Source: Dugong dugon
Taxonomy: Eukaryota > Chordata > Mammalia > Sirenia > Dugongidae
DNA length: 64,000 bases
Direction of reading: 5' to 3'
Assembly (NCBI GenBank): GCA_030035585.1
Contig: CM057475.1
Span: forward strand, 1,249,501 to 1,313,500
This document shows, piece after piece, positions 10,967 to 23,196 of this stretch. Under the pieces are notes generated by a model, which was not told where the DNA came from, did no database searches, and saw only the letters and a list, made by a program, of their open reading frames with translations. The translations under genes and the position numbers were made by a program. Position 1 is the first letter of the stretch. Each line of letters starts with the position of its first letter.

Positions 10967-11230
10967 AAGGAGAAGAAGGCAAGGCGATACCAAGTAACGG
11001 TAGACTGCTTCAAAATTATAAAGATAAGGGTAAAATTCATGGTAACCACAAAAAAAGTTAACAAACCAACTCATAAAAATAAAGACAAAAAACATAAAGT
11101 CTCAACAAAAACAAAACCTACAAAAACAAAAGAAATGAACACAAAATCCACAAACAAAAGGAACTCAGCACAAGAGAGTAAGAAGAACAAAGAAAACTTC
11201 AGCATCACAAAAAAAAGCACTACAAAATGA
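10967..11230 (+). other. Lysine-rich open frame between ORF1 and ORF2 of L1-A
   Basis: An 87-codon stretch without stops fills most of the ORF1-ORF2 spacer. In L1-C the first codon of the aligned frame is ATG (44199); here it is AAG (10967), so the first usable ATG is 11039, giving 63 residues. The product is very basic ('KPTHKNKDKKHKVSTKTKPT'). Its TGA (11228-11230) overlaps the ORF2 ATG (11227-11229) as ATGA. L1-D has an alignable frame at 19086-19322. A-rich DNA easily lacks stops, so coding is unproven. Confidence 0.4.
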
Positions 11231-14200
11231 CAGCAACAAACTCACATCTATCAATAATTACACTGAACGTAAAAGGACTCAATGCACCCATAAAGCGACG
11301 GAGAGTGGCAGAATGGATAAGAAAACAGGAACCATCTATTTGATGTCTACAAGAGACACATCTTAGAAACAAAGATGTGAATTTATTAAAAATCAAAGGT
11401 TGGAAAAAAATATATCAAGCTAACAACTACCAAAAAAGAGCAGGAGTGGCAATTCTAATCTCAGATAAAATAGACTTTAAAACAAAATCTACCATAAAAG
11501 ACAAAGAAGGACACTATATAATGATTAAGGGGATGATCCATCATGAAGACATAACCATAATAAATATCTATGCACCCAATGACAGGGCTCCAAAATACAT
11601 AAAAAAAACTCTAACAGCACTGAAAAGAGAAATTGACAGTTCCACAATAATAGTAGGAGACTTCAACACACCACTCTCAGTAAAGGACAGAACAACTAAA
11701 AAGAAACTCAGCAAAGATACAGAAGACCTAAAGGACACAATCAGCCAACTGGACCTCATAGACATATATAGAACAATCCATCCAACCGCTGCAAAGTACA
11801 CATTCTTTTCCAATGCACATGGAACGTTCTCCAGAATAGACCACATCTTAGGCCACAGAGCAATCCTCAACAAGATCCAAAATGCTGAGATAATTCACAG
11901 TATCTTCTCTGACCACAATGCCATCAAGGTAGAAATTAACACTAGAAAGAGCAAGGAAAAAAAATCAAACACATGGAAACTGAATAATAATCTGCTTACA
12001 CATCAATGGGTAATAGAAGAAATCAGAGATGGAATTAAAAAATTCCTAGAATCAAATGAAAATGAAAACACATCATACCAAAACCTTTGGGACACAGCAA
12101 AGGCAGTCCTCAGAGGACAATTTATAGCAATAGATGCACATATCAAAAAAGAAGAAAGGGACAAAATCAAAACATTAACTACAGAACTCAAACAAATAGA
12201 AAGAGAACAACAAAAAAAGCCTACAACCACCGGAAGAAAGGAAATAGTAAAGATCAGAGCAGAAATCAATGAAATAGAGAACAGAAAAACAATAGAAAGA
12301 ATCAACAAAACCAAAAGTTGGTTCTTTGAAAGAATCAACAAAATCGACAAACCACTGGCCAGACTGACAAAAGAAAAACAGCAGAGGGCACAAATAACCC
12401 AAATAAGAAATGAAATGGGGGACATTACAACAGACCCAACTGAAATAAAAAGGATTATAACAGAATATTATGAAAAACTATATTCCAACAAATTTGAAAA
12501 CCTAGAGGAAATGGATAAATTTCTAGAAACATACGGCCTACCCAAACTACAACAAAGTGATATTGAAAATCTGAACAGACCCATAACAAGAGAAGAGATT
12601 GAAAAGGTAATAAAAAAAACTCCCAACCAAAAAAAGCCCTGGCCCAGATGGCTTCACTGGAGAATTCTACAAAACATTTACAGAAGAGCTCGTACCAGTT
12701 CTACTCAAGTTATTTCAGAGCATAGAAGAGGAAGCAACACTTCCAAATTCATTCTATGAAGCCAGCATAACGCTGATACCAAAACCAGGCAAAGACATCA
12801 CAAAAAAAGAAAATTACAGACCAATATCTCTCATGAATATAGATGCAAAAATTCTGAACAAAATTCTAGCCAATAGAATTCAGTATCATATCAAAAAAAT
12901 AATACACCACGACCAAGTAGGATTCATACCAGGTATGCAAGGATGGTTTAACATTAGAAAATCCATCAACGTAATCCACTACATAAAGAAAAAGAAAGAA
13001 AAAAATCACATGATTATCTCAATTGATGCAGAAAAGGCATTTGACAAAGTCCAACACCCATTCCTGATAAAAGCTCTCAATAAAATAGGTATAGAAGGGA
13101 AATTTCTCAACATAATAAAGGGCATCTATGCAAAACCAACAGCCAACATCATTCTTAATGGAGAAAGGCTGAAAACATTCCCCCTGAAAACAGGAACAAG
13201 ACAAGGATGCCCTTTATCACCACTCCTATTTAACATTGTGCTGGAAGTTCTAGCTAGAGCAGTAAGGCAAGAGAAAGAAATAAAGGGCATCCAAATTGGT
13301 AATGAAGAAGTTAAACTCTCCCTGTTTGCAGATGATATGATACTATACATAGAAAACCCGAAAGACTCCACGAGAAATTTACTGGAAGTAATAGAAAGAT
13401 TCAGCAGAGTAGCAGGATACAAGATAAACATTCAAAAATCAGTTGGATTCCTATACACCAGTAAAGAGAACGATGAAAAGGAGATCAGGAAATCAATACC
13501 ATTTTCAATAGCCCCTAAAAAGATAAAATACTTAGGAATAAATCTGACCAGGAATATAAAAGACCTATACAAAGAAAACTACAAAACACTGCTGCATGAA
13601 ACCCAAAGGGATCTACATAAATGGAAAAACATACCATGCTCATGGATATGCAGACTCAACATTGTGAAAATGGCAATTCTACCTAAAGCAATCTACAAAT
13701 ACAATGCAATTCCGATACAAATACCAACAACATTCTTCAAAGAGATGGAAAAACTAATTATTAACTTTATATGGAAAGGGAAGAAACCCCGAATAAGTAA
13801 AGCACTACTGAAGAAGAAGAATAAAGTTGGAGGACTCACACTACCTGACTTGAGAACCTACTATACAGCTACAGTACTCAAAACAGCCTGGTACTGGTAC
13901 AACAACAGAGACATTGACCAATGGAACAGAATTGAGAACTCAGATGTAAATCCATCCACCTACGGTCACCTGATTTTTGACAAGGGCCCAAAATACATCA
14001 AATGGGGAAAAGACAGTCTTTTTAACAAATGGTGCTGGCAAACCTGGATATCCATTTGTAGAAAAATGAAACAGGACCCATACCTCACACCATATACAAA
14101 AACTACTTCAAAATGGATCAAAGACCTGAATATAAAGCCTCAAACTATAAAATTCATAGAAGAAAAAATAGGACCAACACTTCAGACCTTAATACATGGC

Positions 14201-15049
14201 ATTAACAGGATACAAACCATAAACATCAACACAAAAAACCCAACAGATAAACTAGATAATTGGGATCTTCTAAAAATCAAACATCTATGCTCTTCAAAAG
14301 ATTTCACCAAAAGAGTTAAAAGAGAACCTACAGACTGGGAAAAAATTTTTGGACGGTACAAGTCAGACAAAGGTCTAATCTCCATAATCTACAAGAAAAT
14401 CCAACACCTCTACAACAAAAAGACAACCAATCCTATCAAAAAATGGGCAAAGGAAATGAACAGACACTTCACCAAGGAAGACATTCAAATGGCCAACAGA
14501 CACATGAGGAAATGCTCGCGATCACTAGCCATTAGAGAAATGCAAATTAAAACCACAATGAGATACCATCTCACCCCGGCATTACTGGCACGAATCAAAA
14601 ACACTGGAAATAACAAATGTTGGAGGGGCTGTGGGGAGACGGGAACTCTTATACACTGCTGGTGGGAATGCAAAATGATACAGCCATTTTGGAAAATGAT
14701 ATGGCGTTTCCTCAGAAAGCTAGAAATAGACGTACCATTCGATCCAGCAATCCCACTCCTAGGAATATATCCTAGAGAAATAAGAGTCATCACTCGAATA
14801 GACATATGCACACCTATGTTCATGGCAGCATTATTCACAATAGCAAAATGATGGAAACAACCTCGATGTCCATCAACAGACGAATGGATACACAAACTAT
14901 GGTACATACACACAATGGAGTACTATGCAACGAGAAAGAACAATGAATCGGTGAACCATCTCATAACATGGATGAAACTGGAGGACATCATGCTGAGTGA
15001 AATAAGTCAATCACAAAAGGACAAATATTGTATGAGACCTCTATTGTAA
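11227..15049 (+). pseudogene. L1-A ORF2 (endonuclease / reverse transcriptase), disabled
   Basis: Encodes the L1 ORF2 protein, which nicks target DNA and primes reverse transcription. About 1,273 codons, close to human (1,275). APE-type endonuclease: 'LNVKGLN' near residue 14, 'GDFNTPLS' near 144, 'RIDHILGH', 'SDHNAIK' near 229. Reverse transcriptase: '[12 protein letters not shown]' and the catalytic 'FADDMILY' near residue 700. C-terminal Cys-rich motif '[18 protein letters not shown]' (about 1131-1148). Damage: TGA at 11341-11343 (L1-C has Cys), +1 in an A-run at 12612-12619, TGA at 14849-14851 (L1-C has Gln). The start ATG is shared with L1-C and L1-D. Terminator TAA at 15047-15049. Confidence 0.95.
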
Positions 15050-15780
15050 AAACCCATGAAAAAATTCACATGCAAAATGTAACAATCATTGTTGGTTACC
15101 AGGGATGGGGGGGGGAATACTAAATAGGTAATAGGTAAGTAGTAACTTGGGTGAGAGATGAGATAGTACATAGTACAGGGGAAACTAACACAACCTGCAC
15201 AAGGAAAGGTCATGGAGGCCGTATAGACACATCCAAACCCCCCGAGGGACTGAGTTGTTGGACGGAGGGCTCTGGGGACCATGATCTCGGGGAACATCTA
15301 GCTCAATTGGCATGACACTACTTATAAAGATAATGCTCTACATTCTACCTTGGTGAGTAGTGTCTGGGGTCTTAAAAGCCTATGAGCGGCCATCTAAGAT
15401 ACTCCACTGATCTCATCCCTTCGGGAACAAGGGAGAACGAAGAGAACAGGATACAAGGAAAAGATTAGTCTGAAGGACTAATGGTCCACAGCTACCAAGG
15501 CCTCCACGGGACTGAGCCCAGTACAGCTGGATGGTGCCCGGCTACCACCAATGACTCCTCTGACCAGGATCACAACAGAGGGTTCTGGGCAGAGCTGGAG
15601 TAGGATGTAGAGCATAATTTTAACTCCCAAAAAAAAAAAGAAGACCAGATATACTGGCCTAAAGAATACTAGAGAAACCTCGAGAGTGTGGCCCCCAGAC
15701 ACCCTTTCAGCTCAGAGGTGAAGTTACCTTCAAGGTTCGATGTTAAGCCTGGGAATGGACACCCCAGTAAAACTAAATGG

Positions 15781-16520
15781 GACTAACGATGTACAGGAGT
15801 CCAGTGACAAGGGCCAGAAGGCAGAGGGAGAGTAGGAAACTGATGATAAGGAACACAAATTGAATAAGGACACTGTCAATGTATTGTGAGATTGTTGACC
15901 ACTGCTATAGGGCAACATTTGTAGTAACTATTAAATGGGAGGCTGTTTTGTCCTGTAAGCCTTCATCTTGGGCGAGAATGGCAGCACAATTGGAAGAGCA
16001 TAGTCAATATCACTTAAATGTGTAAGTAAAAAGTTTTGAAATGGTGTTTAAATAAAATAAAATAAATAAATAAATAAATAAACAAATGAGAGTAAAGAGG
16101 TACAATAGTCCACTGACAAGGTCCAGAAAACAGAAGGGGTCAAGGAAGCCCCCTGGTGATAGGGAACACAAGGTGGAGTAAGGATATTCTTGATGTGCTG
16201 TGAGATTGTTAACCATGGTCATAGGGCAACATGTGTAGTAACTGTTAAATGAAAAACTATTTTGTTCTGTAAGCCTTCATCTTAAGTGAGAATAACAGCA
16301 CAGTTGGAAGAGCGTAGTCACTGTCACTGAACTGTGAATGTTGAAATTTTTGAAACGGTGTATCTTTGGCCATCTGTAATTTTCATCAAAAAAAAAGGTT
16401 GAGAATTTAGAGGCTTAATACGTTGTGGGGTTGTTAACCAATGTCAAAAAACAACATGTGTACTACTATTTCATGAGAAACTATTTGCTCTGTAAGCTTT
16501 CACCTGAAGTACAATAAAAT
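15781..16520 (+). repeat. Repeated units in the L1-A 3'UTR
   Basis: Three related blocks follow each other: unit 1 (15781 to about 16045), unit 2 (about 16089-16385) and a shorter unit 3 (about 16399-16520). Shared landmarks are 'gttgttaaccatggtcatag' type text, a 'gcaacatgtgtagtaactgt' block, and 'ctgtaagccttcatcttaag'. Unit 1 is followed by an AAAT microsatellite and unit 2 by an A-run (16386-16397). L1-C and L1-F have the same three units; L1-B and L1-E have two. Confidence 0.85.
16049..16083 (+). repeat. (AAAT)n microsatellite inside the L1-A 3'UTR
   Basis: AATAAAATAAAATAAATAAA-type tetranucleotide run between 3'UTR units 1 and 2. L1-C has a plain A-run here (49275-49290). L1-F has the reverse complement of the same microsatellite (about 63429-63468), which links A and F. 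Confidence 0.9.
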
Positions 16521-16548
16521 ATATATTAAAAAAAAAAAATTGAAACGA

Positions 16549-17880
16549 GAGGGGCGTGGTCAATATGGTGGAGTAGTTGGATGCTTCCTATATCCCTCTT
16601 ACAACAAAGACCTGGAAAAACAAGTAATTTGATTCTATGTGAATATCTGGCAACCCTTAACAAGGCAAGGGTAAGAAATCCGTCTGAGTGATACGGGAGA
16701 GGGAGACTGTTTGGAAGAGGTGAGGAGGGCTAGAGCCCTGGCAGTGAAACTGCAACGCCACAGCCACGCCATCCGCAGTGAAGCAGGCAAACAAATGTGC
16801 TGTGCACTTGCTTGGGAAGCAGTTTCCACATCGAGAGAGACCCGGCAGCAGTGATTCTGCTTGGACACTCCAAACCAGTGAAGAGCAGCTCCCAAAAGGC
16901 TAGGATAAGTACATGTGTGCAGCCTTTCACGGGGATTAAAAAAAAAAAAAAAAAGCCCTTTTGGGAAAAACCTCTCTCACTTTTACCTCCTTCCTCTGCA
17001 CTCTGCACCGGGAGCCCGCTGGGCTGGAAGTAGATCCCAAAAGGTTCCCTGACACATTCTCCTGGCCTTGGAGCGGGAAAAAATAAGCAGCTGGCTCCCC
17101 TAGGCCACGAACACAGGGTCGGCACAGCTCCTTTGCTGGCTACAGGTATCAGGGGTCCACAGACTCTGAGTGACTTACACCCCTGTATAGACTTGTGGGG
17201 ACACATCTCAACAGCGTTAGTCCTCACTGCCACAGTACAACAGGGAAAACATCTGAAGTTTAACTTCAACTGCGTCTGCTGTTAACTGGCAGATTCGTGA
17301 CCCTTGAAACAGCCCTCCCCCTTAAGTAGGCACTTATATCTATCTGCAGCAGAAGCTTGAGGACTGGTGGTAGCACCTAGAGTGCCTAGTCACCTGCTAC
17401 AGGAGTTCAAGAAAAAGTGGTGTCCTTGAGTTTTTACAGCCAACAGAGTGGGGTGCTCATAGTCCACCTGCAAAACTCACCTACCTACTCGCCATAAAGA
17501 ATAGGGACAAGCTGTCCTTTCAGACTCTCAGGGGCAGCCGTCAGACCCCTGCCTGGCTCAGCCTGTGATCCCCTATCACAGCCAGAGTCCAGTGCCTGCA
17601 CCAATCACCCATGCCTCTCTAGGACTGGCGGTCAGAGCTGGCATCACACACTCAGCGACCAACTGCCTGAACACCCGAGCTGAACCCATACAGGAAAATT
17701 TAACGGACTCCTGTGGGTACATACTTAGTTACAGAACTAACTACCTGGTGACAGGACGTTAGAGATCCAAAGGTGTCAAAAATCAAACTAGTGCACATGA
17801 GCAGCCTATTTCAGCATATCAAAACAAAACAAGAAGCTAGGTCTCACTAAGCAAATACAAAATAAAATTATAATAAATTA
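16549..17880 (+). promoter_or_regulatory. L1-D 5'UTR
   Basis: 1.3-kb leader of L1-D, less GC-rich than the L1-A monomers, with an A-run at about 16938-16954. A YY1-like 'CAATATGGTGG' lies at its start. Open frames here on either strand (up to 179 codons, 16730-17269 minus) have no recognisable domain and are not called genes. Promoter function follows from position only. Confidence 0.5.
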
Positions 17881-18893
17881 TTGATGGCTTGGAGACAAGA
17901 GTCAATATCAAGTCACATAAAGAGGCAGTCCATGATGGCTTCACCAAGCTCTCAATATAAAGAATCAATAAATTCTCTGGAGGAAGAGAACTTCTTGGAA
18001 TTACCAGAGGCAGAATACAAAATATTAATATACAGAACTCTTCTAGAAGTAAGAAAGGAAATTCGACAGGATGCAGAAACATCCAAGGAACATACAGACA
18101 CAGTAGTAGCAGAACTTAAAAAAGTTATTCAAGAACATAATGCCAAATTTAATAGGCTGCAAGAATCCACAGAGACACAGCAATCAGAAATCCAGAAGAT
18201 TAACAATAAAATTTCAGAATTAGAAAACTCAGTAGAAGGTCATAGGAGCAGAATTGAGGCAGTAGAAGTTAGAATTAGCAACACTGAAGAGAAAGCTCTT
18301 GAAGCCAACTTATTCGAGGAAAAATCAGATAAAAGAATTAAAAAGAATGAAGAAACTCTAAGAGTCACGTGGGACTCTATCAAGAGAAATAACCTACAAG
18401 TGATTGGAGTACCAGAACAGGGGGGATAACAGAAAATACAGAGAAAATTGTTGACGATATGTTGACAGAAAACTTCCCTGATTTCATGAAAGATGAGAAG
18501 GTATCTATCCAAGATGCTCGTTGAACCCCACATAAGGTAGATTCCAAAAGAAAGTCACCAAGACATATTATAATAAAACTTACCAAAACCAAAGATAAAG
18601 CGAGAATTTTAAGAGTGGCTAAGGATAAAAGAAAAGTTACCTACAAAGGAGAGTCAATTAGAATAAGTTCGGACTACTCAGCAGAAACCATGCAGGCTAG
18701 AAGGCAATGGGATGACATATTTAAAGGCTTGAAGGAAAATAACTGTCAGCCAAGGGTTATATGTCCAGCAAAACTGTCTCTCAAATATGATGGCGAAATT
18801 AGGGCATTTCCAGATAAACAGAAGTTCAGGGAATTTGCAAAAAAACAAACTAAAATTACAAGAAATATTAAAGAGAGTCCTATGGTTAGATAA
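17881..18893 (+). pseudogene. L1-D ORF1, frameshifted
   Basis: ORF1 protein homologue of L1-A ORF1: basic N-terminus, coiled coil rich in E/K/Q ('HNAKFNRLQESTETQQSEIQ'), the RRM-start motif 'NLQVIGVPEQ', and a C-terminal domain with 'SAETMQARRQWDDIFKGLKE' and 'PAKLSLKYDGEIRAFPDKQK'. The frame is lost in a G-run at about 18419-18425, so the first part ends in TAA at 18427-18429 and the C-terminal part is resumed in another frame (open 18615-18893). Two adjacent ATGs (17881, 17884) could be the start. Confidence 0.88.
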
Positions 18894-19085
18894 TCAGTAA
18901 CACCAGCTAACAATGCAAGACTAGAACACAAGTCAGAGCAACCAGATATTGACTCAGATACGGATATCGAAAATACATCAAAGCTAAAACATTGAAAATA
19001 TGGAAACAGATATCAATATGTAAAAACAGGATAATATTAAAACAAAAAAAGAGGGACTTAAAAAATAGAGACATTGCTTTTCTAT

Positions 19086-19322
19086 ATGGAGGTAAAGTTA
19101 AGGCAATATAAAGTAATAAAAGACTGGTATAAACTTAGAAAAATAGGGGTAAATATTAAGGTAACCACAAAGGAATCTAACAATCCTACAAATCAAAACA
19201 AAAAAGTAGAAAAACATAAAGACCGAGCAAACATAAAATCTACAACAATGAAAAAGATGAAAAAAAAATACCTAAAAAAAACGACTCAGCACAGAAAATT
19301 GAGGAGAACAAAGAAACTGTGA
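19086..19322 (+). other. Lysine-rich open frame between ORF1 and ORF2 of L1-D
   Basis: 78 codons starting at an ATG that aligns with the ATG at 44199 in L1-C. The N-terminus 'MEVKLRQYKVIKDWYKLRKI' parallels 'MERKARRYEIRVDCFKIIKI' in L1-C, and 'VTTKESNNPTNQNK' parallels 'VTTKKFNKPTHKNK'. It ends 25 bp before the ORF2 ATG (19348). An in-frame ATG at 19074 could extend it. The frame has stayed open in an element whose ORF1 and ORF2 are broken, but A-rich composition may explain this. Confidence 0.4.
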
Positions 19323-19347
19323 ACAACACACAAAAACGGATATCACG

Positions 19348-22300
19348 ATGACAGCACTAAACTTATACCTATCAATAATTATGCTGAATGTAAACAGACT
19401 TAATGCACCAATAAAGAGACAGAGAGTGGCAGACTGGATAAAAAAGCATGATCCATGTATATGCTGCCTACAAGAGAAGCACCTTAGATTTAAAGAAACA
19501 AACAAGCTAAAACTCAAAGGATGGAAAAAAATATATCAAGCAAACAACACTCAAAAAAGAGCAGGAGTGGAAATATTAATCTCTGACAAAACCGACTTTA
19601 AAGTAAAATCCACCACAAAGGATAAGGAAGGGCACTATATAATGAATAAAGTGTCAATTGACCAGGAGGACATAACTATAATCAATATTTATGCACCCAA
19701 CAACAGGGCTCCAAAATACATAAAACTAACAGTTCTGAAGGGAGAGATAGACAGCTCCACAATTAGTAGGAGACTTCAACACGCCACTTTCGGTGAAGGA
19801 CAGAACATCCAGAAAGAAGCCCAACAAAGACACAGAAAAGCTAAATGCTACAATTAACCAACTTGATCTCATAGACATATACCGAACACTGCACCCAACA
19901 GCAGCCAAGTATACTTTATTTTCCTAAGCACATGGAGCATTCTCCAGAATAGACCACATATTAGGCCATAAAGAAAGCCTTAACAGAATCCAAAGCATCA
20001 AAATATTACAAAGCAAATTTTCTGACCATAAAGCCATATAGGTAGAAATCAATAACAGAAGAGCAAGGGAAAAAATCAAGCACATGGAAACTGAACAACA
20101 CCTTGCTCAAAAACTACTGGGTTATAGAAGAAATTAAGGATGGAATAAAGAAATTCACAGAATCAAATGAGAATGAAAACACATCCGACCAGAACCTTTG
20201 GGACACAGGAAAAGCAGTGCTCAGAGGTCAGTTTATAGCAATAAATGCACACATCCAAAAACAAGAGAGGCTCATAATCAAAGCATTAACCCTACAATTG
20301 GAATAAGTATAAATAGAGCAGCAAAAGAAGCCCACAGGTGCCAGAAGGAAGAAAATAATAAGAATTAGAGAAGGATTAAATGAAATAGAGAATAGAAAAA
20401 CAATTGAAAGAATAAGTCCAAGAGCTGGTTCTTTGAAAAGATCACCAAAATTGATAAACCATTGGCCAAACTGACAAAAGAAAATCTAGAGAGGAAGCAG
20501 ATAACCCGTATAAGAAATGAGATGGGTGATATCACAACAGACCCAACTGAAATTAAAAGAATCATTAACAGAATACTATGAAGACTTGCACTTTAACAAA
20601 TATGAAAATCTAGAGGAAATGGACAAATTTCTAGAAACTCACTACCTACCTAAATTAACACAAACAGAGGTAGAACAACTAAATAAACCCAAAACAAAAT
20701 GAGAGATTGGAAAGGTTATTGAAAAACTGCCAACATAAAAGCCTGGATGGCTTCCCTGAAGAATTCTACCAAACCTTCAGAGAAGAGGTAACACCACTTC
20801 TACTAAAGGTATTTCAGAGCATAGAAAACGATGGAATACTCCCAAACTCATTCTATGAAGCCAGCGTAACTCTGATACCAAAAGCAGGTAAAGACACCAG
20901 AAAAATAGAAAAGTACAGACTGATATCCCTCATGAACCTTGACACAAAAATCCTCAACAAAATTTTAGCCAATACAATTCAGCAACATATCAAAAAAAAA
21001 AAAAAATTCACCATGACCAAGTGGGATTTATACCATTAGAAAAACAATCAATGTAATCCATCACATAAATAAAACTAAAAACAAGAACCACATGAGCTTA
21101 TTAATCGATGCAGAAAAGGCATTCAACGAAGTCCAACAACCATTCATGATAAAAACTCTCAAAAAAATAGGAATAGAAGGGAAATTCCTCAGTATAATTA
21201 AGGGCATTTATACAAAACCAATAGCCAACATCATCCTGAATGGAGAGCCTTTGAAAGCATTCCCCTTGAGAACAGGAACCAGACAAGGATGCCCTTTATC
21301 ACCACTATTATTCAACATTGTGCTGGAGGTCCTAGCCAGGGCAGGTAGGCTAGAAAAAGAAATAAAGGACATCCAAATAGGTAGGGAAGAAGTCAAAGTA
21401 GCTCTATTCACAGATGATATGTTCTTATACACAGAAAACCCCAAGGAATCCACAAGAAAACTACTGGAACTAATAGAATTTTCAGCAAAGTTTCAGGATA
21501 CAAGATAAACATACAAAAATCAATTGGATTCCTCTACACCAACAAGAGAACCTTGAAGAGGAAATCACCAAATCAAGTACCATTTACAATAGCCCCCAAG
21601 AAGATAAAATACTTAGGAATAAATTTAACCAGAGATGTAAAAGATCTTTACAGAGAAAACTACAAGACACTACTGCAAGAAACTAAAAGAGACCTGCATA
21701 AGTGGAAAAATATACCTTGCTCATGGATAGGCAGACTCAAAATAGGGAAAATGTCAATTCTACCCAAAGCAATCTACAGATACAATGCAATCTCGATCCA
21801 AATTGCACAGGCATTTTTTAATGAGATGGAGAAACAAATCACCAACTTCATATGGAAGCGGAAGAGGCCCCAAATAAATGAAGCATTACTCAAGAAGAAG
21901 AACAAAGTGGGAGGCCTTACTGTGCCTGATTTTAGGGCCTATTATACTGCCACAGTAGTTAAGACAGCCTGGTACTGGTACAACAACATATACATAGACG
22001 AATGGAACAGAGTTGAGAATCCAGATATAAGCTCATCCACCTAGGATCAGCTAATATTTGACAAAGGCCCAAAGCCCATTAACTGGAGAAAAGACAGTCT
22101 CTTTAACAAATGGTGCTGGCATAACTGGATATCTGTATGCAAAAAAGTGAAAGAAGACCCAAGTCTCACACCATGTACAAAAACTAACTCAAAATGGGTC
22201 AAAGAAGTAAATATAAAATCGAAAACAACAAAAGTCATGGAAGAAAACATGGGGACAACGCTAAGAGCCCTAGTATATGGCATAAACACAATATGAACCA

Positions 22301-23146
22301 TAAGTAACAATGCACAAGCACCAGAAGAGAGACTAGACAAATGGGAGCTCCTAAAAATCAAACACTTATGCTCATCAAAGACTTCACCAAAAGAGTAAAA
22401 AGACAACCTACAGACTGGGAAAAAAATTTTGGCTACTGCAAATCTGATCAGCGTTTAATCTCTAAAATCTACAAGATATTGCAAAACCTCAACAGAAAAA
22501 AGACAAATAACCCAATTAAAAACTGCGCAAAGGATATGAACCAGTACTTCACCAAAGAAGATATTCAGGTAGCTAACAGACACATGAAGAAATGCTCACG
22601 ATCATTAGCCATTAGAGAAATGCAGATCAAAACTACAATGAAGATAAAAACTACAATGAGATATCATCTCACCACAACAAGGCTAGCATTAATCCAAAAA
22701 CAAAAAATAACAAATGCTGGAGAGGTTGTGGAGAGACTGGAACACTTATACACTGTTGGTGGGAATGTAAAATGGTACGACCACTTTGGAAATTGATTTG
22801 GCGCTTCCTTAGAAAACTAGAAATAGAAGTACCATACGATCTAGCTATCCCGCTCCTTGGAATATATCCTAGAGAAACAAGAGCCGTCACACGAATAGAC
22901 ATATGCACACCCATGTTCATTGCAGCACTGTTCACAATAGCCAAAAGATGGAAGCAACCTAAGTGCCCATCAATGGACAAACGGATAAACAAATTATGGT
23001 ATATCCACACAATGGAATATTACACAATGATAAAGAATATTGATGAAGCTGTGCAACATCATATAACTTGGGGGAAGCTGGCACTTATGCTGAGTGAATT
23101 TAGTCAGTCACAGAAGGACAAATATTGTATAAGACCACTATTATAA
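19348..23146 (+). pseudogene. L1-D ORF2, multiply disabled
   Basis: ORF2 with recognisable endonuclease start ('SIIMLNVNRLNAPIKRQRV'), 'INIYAPNNRAPKYIK', reverse transcriptase ('[20 protein letters not shown]') and the C-terminal segment ending near 'DKYCIRPLL'. It is broken into at least eight frames. The catalytic motif reads 'LFTDDMFLY', with Thr in place of the usual Ala. An in-frame 18-bp tandem duplication lies at 22626-22661. Confidence 0.9.
22626..22661 (+). repeat. 18-bp in-frame tandem duplication in L1-D ORF2
   Basis: 'atcaaaactacaatgaag' is followed by 'ataaaaactacaatgaga', giving a doubled IKTTM(K/R) in the protein. L1-A, L1-B and L1-C have a single copy at the corresponding place. 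Confidence 0.85.
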
Positions 23147-23196
23147 GAACTCAAGAAAAGGTTTAAACACAGAAGAAAGCATTCCTTGATGGTTAC

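Larger units (their letters stand above)
8060..16540 (+). mobile_element. L1-A, full-length young LINE-1 (about 8.5 kb), disabled
   Basis: Full-length non-LTR retrotransposon: 5'UTR with tandem promoter monomers (8060-9745), ORF1 (9746-10795), a long inter-ORF spacer, ORF2 (11227-15049) and a 3'UTR with three repeated units ending in AATAAA (16513-16518) and an A-run. The 5' end matches that of L1-C and L1-B ('gctctctaggcagaagcacc'-like). Coding damage is light: one stop in ORF1, two stops and one frameshift in ORF2. A possible target duplication is 'aaaaattgagaac' (about 8046-8059) versus 'aaaaattgaaac' (about 16535-16546), but the A-run makes it uncertain. Confidence 0.95.

Noticed and set aside
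12003..13431. Minus-strand frames of 100-140 codons opposite L1 ORF2 (also at 45237-46664 and 52028-52440)
   Set aside because: They mirror ORF2 codon pattern and recur opposite every L1 copy; shadows, not genes.
16049..16083. CRISPR-like or satellite array
   Set aside because: A simple AAAT microsatellite inside an L1 3'UTR; no spacers or arrays exist in the window.
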